Positions 1 to 5,984 of a DNA stretch of 8,046 nucleotides are shown piece after piece. Source of the stretch: Bacillota bacterium. GTDB lineage: Bacteria; Armatimonadota; Hebobacteria; Hebobacterales; Hebobacteraceae. The stretch's first letter is position 1. Each line of letters begins with the position of its first letter. Both the position numbers and the translations under genes were made by a program. Under the pieces are notes generated by a model, which had not been told where the DNA came from, searched no databases, and was given only the letters and a program-made list of their open reading frames with translations. The stretch covers positions 1 through 8,046 of the forward strand of contig JAUVSA010000091.1 in NCBI GenBank assembly GCA_030597345.1, in the 5' to 3' direction.

Positions 1-1167
1 CGTCGAACGCCGCATCAGCGGAGATCCCAACACTACATCCAACACGATCAACGCTGAGCCCAGAAGCATCGCCGCCGCCAGCCCGGCGGCCGGCCGACTT
101 GCCCGTGCGCTCGCGAGGGCGAGCGCTCCCGCAATCCCCGCCGCGGTCACTAGGTGCACTGCGGCCCGGTCCAGTCCGACCACCGGGGCGAGAAGCAGGC
201 CGATCGATCCCAGCGCGGCCGCCAGGGCAGGCGCGCCAAGCCGCTTCAGCCCCGGCCACCACCACAAGCCGAAGGCCAGCGCGGCCGCGAGCACTACGCC
301 GCCATAGGCCAGATACCACGTCACGGCCGCAAAGCGCAACCGATACCTGTCTGTCAGCATCCGGTCCAACTCATCCAGCCGCTCCAATCCACCGGAGACT
401 GCAACCACTTCCGCTGCGCGGCCGCTCATCTCATCAGGCTTTGCATCAGGCTTTGCACTCGCGCCCTCCCCGAACCAGGAGAGCACGCTCGGCGCGAGAT
501 CGGCCGCCGTCAACAGCCCCGGCCAGCGCGTGCTCGCGCTCGTCAGAAGGCCAATCGCGCCGGTCCCGCCGGCCTCGTACCTGATGACCGGGCCGAGGAC
601 GCGATCTTTGGGGCCGGCAAACTCAGGAGACTCCGGAGAGACTACCAGCACGAGGGTATGATATGGCGACAGATCGGCCAGCACATCGCCAATGATCTCG
701 TCGGCCGACCGAAGCGCCGCCGCCTGCTGAGTCGACAGCTCCCCTGGGGAGACGGGAGCCTGCCATTCTCCCGCGCGCCCCGAGACACTTAGGTCCAGCA
801 GTATGACGTCGTGCTCGGCGAGGGCCGCCCAGGTCCGGCCCGGATCAGCGTCAGAGGGCGCGGCAGCGGGCATCAACCCGACCGCTCCCCGCTCCATCAG
901 CCCGTGAAGATGCGGCAGATCGGCCTTACGGAGCTGGCGCCAGCTTACCGCTGGGATGGTGATGATGACTGCGCGAGTCCCGGTTCCCTCCCCCGTCTGT
1001 AGGCCCGCGTGAGTGGGACCGGGTTGCGACGAGGCCCAGACACACCCATCGGCAAGGCCGAGCACAGCCAGGCCCGCGAGGAGAAGGAGGAACAGTTGAG
1101 CTGTGGGCGGGCCAACGCTACCTCCCCTGCGCCGCCACCAACTCCTTGACTTTGGCCAGCGCCTCAT
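1..1167 (-). CDS. Partial membrane protein with alkaline-phosphatase-like N-terminal region (3' end off the window)
   Basis: The frame is open from an ATG at 1167 to base 1 with no stop, about 389 codons, so the C-terminus is missing. A hydrophobic stretch (residues about 25-38, LFLLLLAGLAVLGLA) looks like a signal peptide or anchor. From about residue 66 the pattern AVIITIPAVSW followed by LMERGAVGLM resembles the start of alkaline-phosphatase-superfamily-like membrane proteins known from Actinobacteria and Firmicutes. The usual Asp after the first beta strand is not evident (IPAVSW), so catalysis is doubtful. From about residue 282 there are four hydrophobic helices, beginning WYLAYGGVVLAAALAFGLWWW. 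Substrate unknown. The start is uncertain: ATG 1167 overlaps alaS by 50 nt and has a modest GGAG at 7 nt, whereas a TTG at 1115 has an excellent GGGGAGG but lies in another frame. In-frame GTG 1065 lacks a ribosome binding site. The gene is likely co-transcribed with alaS. Confidence 0.75.
   Translation of the reverse strand, partial: MRRWPKSRSWWRRRGGSVGPPTAQLFLLLLAGLAVLGLADGCVWASSQPGPTHAGLQTGEGTGTRAVIITIPAVSWRQLRKADLPHLHGLMERGAVGLMPAAAPSDADPGRTWAALAEHDVILLDLSVSGRAGEWQAPVSPGELSTQQAAALRSADEIIGDVLADLSPYHTLVLVVSPESPEFAGPKDRVLGPVIRYEAGGTGAIGLLTSASTRWPGLLTAADLAPSVLSWFGEGASAKPDAKPDEMSGRAAEVVAVSGGLERLDELDRMLTDRYRLRFAAVTWYLAYGGVVLAAALAFGLWWWPGLKRLGAPALAAALGSIGLLLAPVVGLDRAAVHLVTAAGIAGALALASARASRPAAGLAAAMLLGSALIVLDVVLGSPLMRRST
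433..456. repeat. Two tandem copies of a 12-bp unit inside the left-edge gene
   Basis: ATCAGGCTTTGC occurs twice back to back (433-444 and 445-456). On the coding strand this gives a duplicated four-residue unit, AKPD AKPD, in the hydrophilic linker between the phosphatase-like region and the first C-terminal membrane helix. It keeps the frame. It is probably a recent slippage duplication in a tolerant linker. Confidence 0.85.
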
Positions 1168-3751
1168 CCAGCCGCTCCGGGTTCTTGCCGCCCGCCTGCG
1201 CGAAATCCGGCCGCCCTCCTCCCCCACCCCCGGCGATCTTCGCCACCTCGCGAATCAAGTTGCCCGCGTGGTAGCCTGCCGACACGAGGTCCTTCGACAC
1301 CGCCCCTATGAACTGCACGCGGCCCCTGCTCTCGCAGCCAAAGACGACGATTCCGGAACCCAGACGATCCCGCACCTGATCCCCCAGACTGCGCAGCGCC
1401 TCCGGCCCCAACCCCTCGACCCGGGCGGCCACCAGCTTCACTCCATCCACCTCCACCGCCTGCGCCGCCAGCTCGCCTGCCATCGCGCCCGCGCTCCGCT
1501 GCTGCATCCGCGCGATCTCCCGCTGCGCGCGGCGCAGCTCTCCCTGCAATGCCTCGACCCGCGTCGAGACTTCCTCCGACCTGCACTTGAGCGCCTCCGC
1601 GGCCTCTTCGAGAAGCTCTCGCTGGCACACGGCCAGCGCCTGCGCCTCCGCTCCCGTCACCGCCTCCATCCGCCGCAGGCCTGCCCCGATGCTGCCCTCG
1701 CTCACGATGGTGAATCCGCCGACAGCGCTTGCGTGCACCAGATGCGTCCCCCCGCACAGCTCCTTGCTGAATCCGCCAACTTGCACCACGCGGACCCGCT
1801 CCCCATACTTCTCGCCGAAGAGCGCAGTGGCGCCCATCTCTCGCGCCTCCGCCAGGTCCATCTCCTGGCTCACCAAGTCGTCATCCTGGAGCGTCAGCTG
1901 CAGCACCCCTTCCTCGATCCGCTTTCGTTCCTCCTCCGTCAGCGCCGAGAAGTGCGCGAAGTCGAACCGCAATCGGTCCGCGTCCACCAGCGATCCCGAC
2001 TGCACCGCGTGCCCCCCCAGCACCTCGCGCAGAACGTGGTGCAGCAGCTGGGTGGCCGTGTGCGCGCGAGCGATCGCCTGCCGTCGCTCTTCATCCACGC
2101 ACGCCGTCAAACGCTGCCCCACCCTGATCTCACCCTTCTCGACGCGCACGCAATGCGCCTGCGCTCCCTCCACCGGGTAGTACGTGTCCAGCACCTCTGC
2201 CTTGGCGCCCTTCGCCTCCAGCCGGCCCCGGTCCCCGACCTGGCCGCCGCTCTCGGCGTAGAAGGGCGTTTGGTCGAGAAACACCTCGGCCTCCTCGCCC
2301 CGCGCGACGCTCTCTGTTGTCTGGCCGTCCTTCAGTATGCAGACCACGCTGCTCTCGGCCGTGCAGCCCTCGTACCCGAGAAAGGAGGTCTTCCCCACAA
2401 GATCCTGATACCCGGACCGCGCCCCGGAGGCGAAGTCCTCCCCGGCCCCGGCGCGCCCCCGCTCCTGCTGCTCTCGCATGGCGCGCTCGAATCCTTCATC
2501 ATCCAGCGCCAGCCCACTCTCCGCCGCTATGTCAGCGGCCAGCTCCTTCGGGAGGCCGTAGGTATCGTGCAATCTAAAAGCGTCCTCCCCCGGCAGCACC
2601 TTCAGCCCCGCCGCCTGCGCCCGCTCGATCGCCATCACCAGGGGGCCCATGCCGCGCTCCAGCGTCTCCTCGAACTGCTTCTCCTCCTGCTCCAGCCAGG
2701 TGGTTATGCGCTGCTGCGCTTCCCGCAGTTCCGGGTACGCGTCTCCCATCGTGTCTGCCACGGCCGGCACCAGGCCGTGCAGGAACGGCTCCTCCACGCC
2801 GAGGTGACGGCCGAACCGATAGGCCCTTCGGATCACCCGCCGCAGCACATATCCCGCACCCTCATTCGACGGCGTGAAGCCGTCGGCCAGCAGGAACGCC
2901 AGCGCGCGGACGTGCTCCGTGATCACGCGCGCGGCCCGGTCCTCCCCTTCTCCCAGCGGCTCCGCCAGCTTTGGGTTGGACTTCCTCGCGCGTGCAACCA
3001 CCGCCGACATGATCGGAGCCAGCAAGTCTGTCTCGAAAATCGACGGCACGCCCTGCATCACGGCTGCCACCCGTTCGAACCCCATCCCCGTGTCTACGCC
3101 GGCCTTGGGCAAGGGCTCCAGCTGGCCCGCTTCCGTCTTGTTATACATCTGGAAGACCAGGTTCCATATCTCAACGAACCGCGGGCAGTCGCATGTGGGA
3201 TCGCAGTCGGGGCGGCCGCAGCCGCGCTTCTCACCAGTATCGACGTAAACCTCCGTGTCCGGTCCACACGGCCCGGAGGGGCCCACGGGGCCCCACCAGT
3301 TCGTCTTGTCCTGCACGATCCGCTCCGCAGGAACCCCTATCACCTCTCGCCAGATCTTGGGCGACTCGTCGTCCTCCGGATGAACCGTGATCCAGATCCG
3401 GTCCTTCGGAAGTGCCAGCACCTCCGTCACGTACTCCCAGCCATACTCGATCGCGCCCGCCTTGAAGTAATCCCCGAACGAGAAATTCCCCAGCATTTCG
3501 AAGAACGTAAGGTGCCAGGGCGTCCGCCCTACCTCCTCCACGTCGTCGGCCCGAAAGCACTTCTGGCAGGTCGCCACCCGCGGCGCGCCCGCCGGCACTA
3601 TGCCGCGGAACCACGGCACGAACTGCTGCATCCCCGCGCTCGTGAAGAGCGTCGTCTCGTCCGTCGGCTTAAGCGGCGAGCCCGGCATTATCTTGTGATC
3701 GTGCTGCGCGAAGAAATCGAGAAAGCTCTGCCGCAGCTCCCGGCTCGTCAT
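1118..3751 (-). CDS. alaS: Alanine--tRNA ligase (AlaRS)
   Basis: Charges tRNA-Ala with alanine using ATP and hydrolyses mischarged Ser- and Gly-tRNA-Ala; cytoplasmic. The 877-residue length is typical for bacteria. The class II catalytic core occupies about 1-240, with motif 2 around WHLTFFEMLGNFSFGDYF (79-96) and motif 3 around GVDTGMGFERVAAV (218-231). A Cys cluster (178, 183, 187, 189) precedes FVEIWNLVFQMYN. The tRNA-recognition domain spans about 245-460 and the editing domain about 465-705, with CGGTH at 666-670 and Gln584 present. The C-terminal DHHA1-type domain ends with the glycine-rich GGGGGGRPDFAQAGG (841-855). The first zinc motif reads HTATQLLHH (564-572), so the second His of HxxxH is Gln568. 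I chose ATG 3751 because GGAGGG lies about 10 nt upstream; the ATG at 3769 overlaps that site and would add six residues. Its own promoter and a hairpin leader precede it, and the next gene follows without a gap. Confidence 0.98.
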   Translation of the reverse strand: MTSRELRQSFLDFFAQHDHKIMPGSPLKPTDETTLFTSAGMQQFVPWFRGIVPAGAPRVATCQKCFRADDVEEVGRTPWHLTFFEMLGNFSFGDYFKAGAIEYGWEYVTEVLALPKDRIWITVHPEDDESPKIWREVIGVPAERIVQDKTNWWGPVGPSGPCGPDTEVYVDTGEKRGCGRPDCDPTCDCPRFVEIWNLVFQMYNKTEAGQLEPLPKAGVDTGMGFERVAAVMQGVPSIFETDLLAPIMSAVVARARKSNPKLAEPLGEGEDRAARVITEHVRALAFLLADGFTPSNEGAGYVLRRVIRRAYRFGRHLGVEEPFLHGLVPAVADTMGDAYPELREAQQRITTWLEQEEKQFEETLERGMGPLVMAIERAQAAGLKVLPGEDAFRLHDTYGLPKELAADIAAESGLALDDEGFERAMREQQERGRAGAGEDFASGARSGYQDLVGKTSFLGYEGCTAESSVVCILKDGQTTESVARGEEAEVFLDQTPFYAESGGQVGDRGRLEAKGAKAEVLDTYYPVEGAQAHCVRVEKGEIRVGQRLTACVDEERRQAIARAHTATQLLHHVLREVLGGHAVQSGSLVDADRLRFDFAHFSALTEEERKRIEEGVLQLTLQDDDLVSQEMDLAEAREMGATALFGEKYGERVRVVQVGGFSKELCGGTHLVHASAVGGFTIVSEGSIGAGLRRMEAVTGAEAQALAVCQRELLEEAAEALKCRSEEVSTRVEALQGELRRAQREIARMQQRSAGAMAGELAAQAVEVDGVKLVAARVEGLGPEALRSLGDQVRDRLGSGIVVFGCESRGRVQFIGAVSKDLVSAGYHAGNLIREVAKIAGGGGGGRPDFAQAGGKNPERLDEALAKVKELVAAQGR

Positions 3752-3779
3752 GGACTGTCTACCCTCCATATAACCCTAA

Positions 3780-3800
3780 GCCTCTGCCACGGGCAGAGGC
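3780..3800 (-). promoter_or_regulatory. 9-bp hairpin in the alaS leader
   Basis: GCCTCTGCC (3780-3788) and GGCAGAGGC (3792-3800) are perfect inverted repeats around a 3-nt loop. With the predicted transcription start near 3813, this stem lies wholly inside the roughly 60-nt alaS leader, about 15 nt upstream of the GGAGGG ribosome binding site. No U-run follows it, so it is not a standard intrinsic terminator. It could affect mRNA stability or translation, or take part in autoregulation; these roles are inference. Confidence 0.6.
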
Positions 3801-3819
3801 CGGGCGCGAAATCGCCGAC

Positions 3820-3847
3820 ATTATAGCAGATGGCTAGGCCCGCTCAA
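3820..3847 (-). promoter_or_regulatory. Predicted alaS promoter (extended -10)
   Basis: On the minus strand TATAAT (3825-3820) is a perfect -10 box preceded by TGC, giving an extended -10 (TGnTATAAT). A partial -35, TTGAGC (3847-3842), lies 16 bp upstream. The predicted start is near 3813, about 60 nt before the alaS ATG. The -35 falls in the loop and arm of hairpin 3837-3855, so any protein bound to that palindromic element would overlap RNA polymerase contacts. Confidence 0.75.
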
Positions 3848-4009
3848 AGCGGGCCGCCATGGCGGCCGAAGGCCTAGCCACTCATGCGCGAGCCGCATCC
3901 GCCGGCGCCCCACCGGAACAGCCAGGTCGTCCTTCGGAAGGGCGATATCGCGCGGATCGTCGAGCAGCCAGGCGAGATGCCGGAGCGCAAGCGCACCGAC
4001 GGTAAGCAC
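3821..4009 (-). CDS. Doubtful small ORF, 62 codons, between toxin gene and alaS
   Basis: A GTG at 4009 opens 62 codons ending in a TAA that overlaps the alaS -10 box. The first 45 residues (LTVGALALRHLAWLLDDPRDI and onward) have ordinary protein-like composition and G/C-rich third positions, but the last 15 run through the palindromic element. No ribosome binding site precedes the GTG. I recognise no family. The plus-strand reading of the same stretch is also open and G/C-biased. It may be the remnant of a lost gene or chance in GC-rich DNA. Apart from this ORF and the palindrome and promoter, the 3770-4024 spacer shows nothing else. Confidence 0.2.
   Translation of the reverse strand: MLTVGALALRHLAWLLDDPRDIALPKDDLAVPVGRRRMRLAHEWLGLRPPWRPALSGPSHLL
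3831..3880. repeat. 50-bp nested palindromic element upstream of alaS
   Basis: Outer arms TGGCTAGGCC (3831-3840) and GGCCTAGCCA (3871-3880) are perfect inverted repeats. Inside are GGCCCGCT-CAA-AGCGGGCC (3837-3855), a 16-bp perfect palindrome GGCCGCCATGGCGGCC (3852-3867) and GGCC-GAA-GGCC (3864-3874). The pieces share GGCC blocks, so alternative folds compete. One fold is a 6-bp outer stem enclosing two hairpins with GCCATGGC between them. No T-tract follows on either strand. It could be a REP-like repeat, an operator at the alaS promoter, or the 3' end structure of the toxin-antitoxin transcript. Confidence 0.7.
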
Positions 4010-4024
4010 TGGAGAAGGATGATG

Positions 4025-4276
4025 CTAGTAGGCTTTGCTGCGATGGCGCACACCTGTGATCGTCACGACGCCAGCGTCGTCGTCAATCTCGTAAAGAACC
4101 CGCCAGGCACCCACGCGCACGCGCCAAGTAGCGGGGCGGTAATCGCGAAGCAGCAGGCATCCCGGCGGACGGGGGTTCTCGCGAAGCGCACGAAGAGCTG
4201 CAACCACCCGCTCCGCCACCTCGGAAGAAAGCCGGCCGATATCGCGCGCCGCCGTGGAGGAAACGACCACGCGCAT
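4025..4276 (-). CDS. Type II toxin, RelE/ParE family
   Basis: An 83-residue protein with the RelE/ParE layout: an N-terminal beta strand MRVVVSSTAARDIGRL, two helices (about 15-33), the PPGCLLLRDY turn (38-46), then strands WRVRVGAWRVLYEID (51-65) and VVTITGVRHRSKAY (70-83). Conserved basic and aromatic positions visible include Arg52, Arg54, Arg59, Tyr62, His78, Arg79 and Tyr83, which fits a ribosome-dependent mRNA interferase of the RelE type better than gyrase-directed ParE; activity is inferred. The length is normal and the gene looks intact. Its ATG overlaps the antitoxin TGA by one base (TGATG), so translation is coupled to the antitoxin, as usual for such pairs. Confidence 0.88.
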   Translation of the reverse strand: MRVVVSSTAARDIGRLSSEVAERVVAALRALRENPRPPGCLLLRDYRPATWRVRVGAWRVLYEIDDDAGVVTITGVRHRSKAY

Positions 4277-4509
4277 CAGCGCAGCTTCCCGTCGGCGCGA
4301 AGACGAGCCTCCACCTCCTCCAGCGGGATCGAGTCCCCGCCTGCGGCTTTTCCTTCCTCCAGGTGGCGAATGTCGTCGACCTGTTCCGCGGCCTCGATGA
4401 GTTCCTCGTATTCTCGAATCGGCAGAAGCACCGCGGTACGGCGGCCCTTCTCATCTACCACGTATTTCTTGGACTTCTTCCGCTTCGATGTCTTCGCTCG
4501 AGTTGCCAT
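4276..4509 (-). CDS. Type II antitoxin, Phd/YefM-like
   Basis: A 77-residue protein read from ATG 4509. A very basic N-terminus (ATRAKTSKRKKSKK) leads into YVVDEKGRRTAVLLPIREYEELIEAAEQVDDI, the beta-hairpin and helix pattern of Phd/YefM antitoxins. The acidic C-terminal tail (IPLEEVEARLRADGKLR) would wrap the toxin. It should neutralise the downstream RelE/ParE-like toxin and repress its own operon by binding the promoter. A GTG at 4518 would add MVT, but that codon lies between the predicted -10 and the transcription start. ATG 4509 would then sit only a few bases from the 5' end, a leaderless mRNA; no ribosome binding site is visible for either start. Confidence 0.85.
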   Translation of the reverse strand: MATRAKTSKRKKSKKYVVDEKGRRTAVLLPIREYEELIEAAEQVDDIRHLEEGKAAGGDSIPLEEVEARLRADGKLR

Positions 4510-4518
4510 AGTGACCAC

Positions 4519-4547
4519 AGTATACCTGCACCGACCGCGCTCAGCAA
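4519..4547 (-). promoter_or_regulatory. Predicted toxin-antitoxin promoter
   Basis: On the minus strand TTGCTG (4547-4542) and TATACT (4524-4519) are separated by 17 bp. The predicted start is near 4512, only about 3 nt before the antitoxin ATG. The 58-bp spacer behind the AI-2E gene holds this promoter and no clear terminator. Confidence 0.6.
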
Positions 4548-4576
4548 GGAGTCAGATCCCGCCGCCTGCAACGACC

Positions 4577-5776
4577 TCACCCCCCAGCTACCTCCGTTGG
4601 CTCTTCCTCGAAGATCTCCGGCCAGAATTGCAGCAGCACGACCTTCACCGCTCCCGCCCGCGGCACCGCCAGTACGATGCCCACGATTCCGAACAGCGTC
4701 GCCCCGGCCAGCACCGCGAAGATCACCACCAACGGATGCAGCCCCACCCGCCGCCCGATCACCCGCGGCATCATCCCATAGTCGAAGCAGATGTTCCCCG
4801 CCAGCAGGATGCCCAGCACGATGAGAATCGCCCCTATGCCGCCCCCCGTCACTCCCATCGTCAGCGCAACCACGGCCATCGCCGTCGGGAAGCCGATATA
4901 GGGGATGACATACAGCACTCCGGTCAATATTCCCAACAGCACGCTGAACCGCACTCCGGCCACCGTCAGCACAATAGTCGCGAAGATCCCCACCACGATC
5001 GCCATCGTCGCCATGCCCAGCAGATAGCCCCCGGCAACGCGGTTGATATCTCGCAGCACCTGGACCGTGTCCTCACGCTGCCGCTCCGGCAGCGCGCGCA
5101 GCATCTTCCCTCCCAGCCGGTGGTAGTCCCGCAGCACCCAGAACGTGACTACCGGCGTGATGACGAGCAGCGAGACGACGACCAGCGAGCGGTTCAGCCA
5201 TCCCATGCTCCCCCTCAGCAGAGACAGCGCGTACTCCTCCGCAGCCTCTCCCAGATCGCTGAAGGCTTCTCGCAGATTCCCCGGGAGTGCTCCCACCGCT
5301 CTGCCCCATCCGTCCGCCGTGTCCTGTGCCTCGAACACCACGCGGTGCGCGCGTTCCGCAAGCTCGTCATCGTTCGCGATCACATCCCGCGCCTGCGCGA
5401 TCAGCGCCGGCACCAGCAGCAGCGCGGCCACCACGAACAAGAGCAGGAAGACCCCGAACACGGCCCAAATCGCCCGGCCCCGCGTCCACCCCTTCCGTCG
5501 CTCGAAGTTGTCTATCACCGGGTTGAGCAGATACGCGATCACCGCCCCCAGCACGAAGGGGAGCAGTATCCCCCGCACCTGATAGAGCAGCCACGTAACC
5601 AGCAGAACCGCCACCAGCGCTGACAGCCACCTCGGCCACGCCAGCAGACGCTCCTCCGGCCGGTAGCCGTCAGACTTTCGCCCCAGCGTTCGCATCGTCG
5701 CCGCCTGCACGACGGTAACGATGTAGGCGATTACTGCGACCACGATCAGTGCGACGAGAGCAGTTGGCAGATCCAA
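4577..5776 (-). CDS. AI-2E/PerM family membrane transporter
   Basis: A 399-residue integral membrane protein read from TTG 5776, which has AGGAGG six bases upstream; a TTG at 5815 lacks a ribosome binding site and would add 13 residues. It has an extra N-terminal helix (about 4-23) and a basic linker, then the family core: helices about 50-65, 68-85 and 103-125, a long soluble segment about 128-190, and C-terminal helices. Family motifs are visible: TPVVTFWVLRDY (207-218), NRVAGGYLLG (245-254), YVIPYIGFPTAM (289-300), and MMPRVIGRRVGLHPLVVIFA (335-354) leading into GIVGIVLAVP. Characterised relatives include the E. coli TqsA autoinducer-2 exporter and Na+/H+ antiporters; which substrate applies here cannot be told. 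A 170-nt spacer with a strong inverted repeat separates it from the sigma factor gene, so it may be expressed separately. Confidence 0.93.
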   Translation of the reverse strand: MDLPTALVALIVVAVIAYIVTVVQAATMRTLGRKSDGYRPEERLLAWPRWLSALVAVLLVTWLLYQVRGILLPFVLGAVIAYLLNPVIDNFERRKGWTRGRAIWAVFGVFLLLFVVAALLLVPALIAQARDVIANDDELAERAHRVVFEAQDTADGWGRAVGALPGNLREAFSDLGEAAEEYALSLLRGSMGWLNRSLVVVSLLVITPVVTFWVLRDYHRLGGKMLRALPERQREDTVQVLRDINRVAGGYLLGMATMAIVVGIFATIVLTVAGVRFSVLLGILTGVLYVIPYIGFPTAMAVVALTMGVTGGGIGAILIVLGILLAGNICFDYGMMPRVIGRRVGLHPLVVIFAVLAGATLFGIVGIVLAVPRAGAVKVVLLQFWPEIFEEEPTEVAGG

Positions 5777-5791
5777 GCTCCACCTCCTATA

Positions 5792-5833
5792 GAGTCCCTT
5801 GCATTTGAGTGACAACTCGAATGCAGGAGACTC
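5792..5833 (-). repeat. 42-nt imperfect inverted repeat upstream of the AI-2E gene
   Basis: Arms of 19 nt (5792-5810 and 5815-5833) flank a 4-nt loop. On the minus strand GAGTCTCCTGCATTCGAGT pairs with ACTCAAATGCAAGGGACTC: 16 Watson-Crick pairs, one G-U pair and two C/A mismatches. It ends about 4 nt before the AGGAGG ribosome binding site. No T-tract follows on either strand, so a terminator is unlikely. The rest of the 5816-5984 spacer shows no clear promoter. A regulatory leader hairpin, a processing site or an operator are possible. Confidence 0.75.
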
Positions 5834-5984
5834 CCCCTGTGAGGCCCGCAGCCGTTTCTGGCAGGATCGTCCGCGCCACGCTACTACAAGAGCATCTCTA
5901 GTCGTGCCAGCAAGGGCCCCTCAGGCCACCTCGTTCCTCGCCTCTTTCACCCGACCCGCCGCCCGCCTCACCCCCGAGGCCGGT

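Noticed and set aside
99..792. Two overlapping plus-strand open frames of 161 and 212 codons
   Set aside because: Both are antisense to the left-edge membrane protein frame, and their Arg/Pro-rich products resemble no family.
1103..3826. A 907-codon open frame on the plus strand, antisense to alaS
   Set aside because: It mirrors alaS almost end to end, and its product is rich in Arg, His, Pro and Leu with no recognisable domain. G/C-ending codons in alaS remove stops from the opposite strand.
3770..4024. Possible T-box riboswitch or tRNA-like RNA upstream of alaS
   Set aside because: I found no T-box core sequence, no terminator with a U-run and no cloverleaf; the palindromes do not give tRNA features.
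3884..5623. A 579-codon plus-strand open frame across the toxin-antitoxin and AI-2E genes
   Set aside because: It is antisense to three well-recognised genes and the product is low-complexity (His, Arg, Gln, Pro); this is a shadow of their codon bias.
5775..5815. A -35/-10-like pair (TTGTCA, 17 bp, CTATAG) just before the AI-2E gene
   Set aside because: The -10 match is poor and the start would fall at or beyond the ribosome binding site.
5880..5925. A TGGCACG with a downstream TGC on the minus strand, suggesting a sigma-54 promoter before the AI-2E gene
   Set aside because: The GG to GC spacing is about 2 bp too long and the TTGC element is missing.
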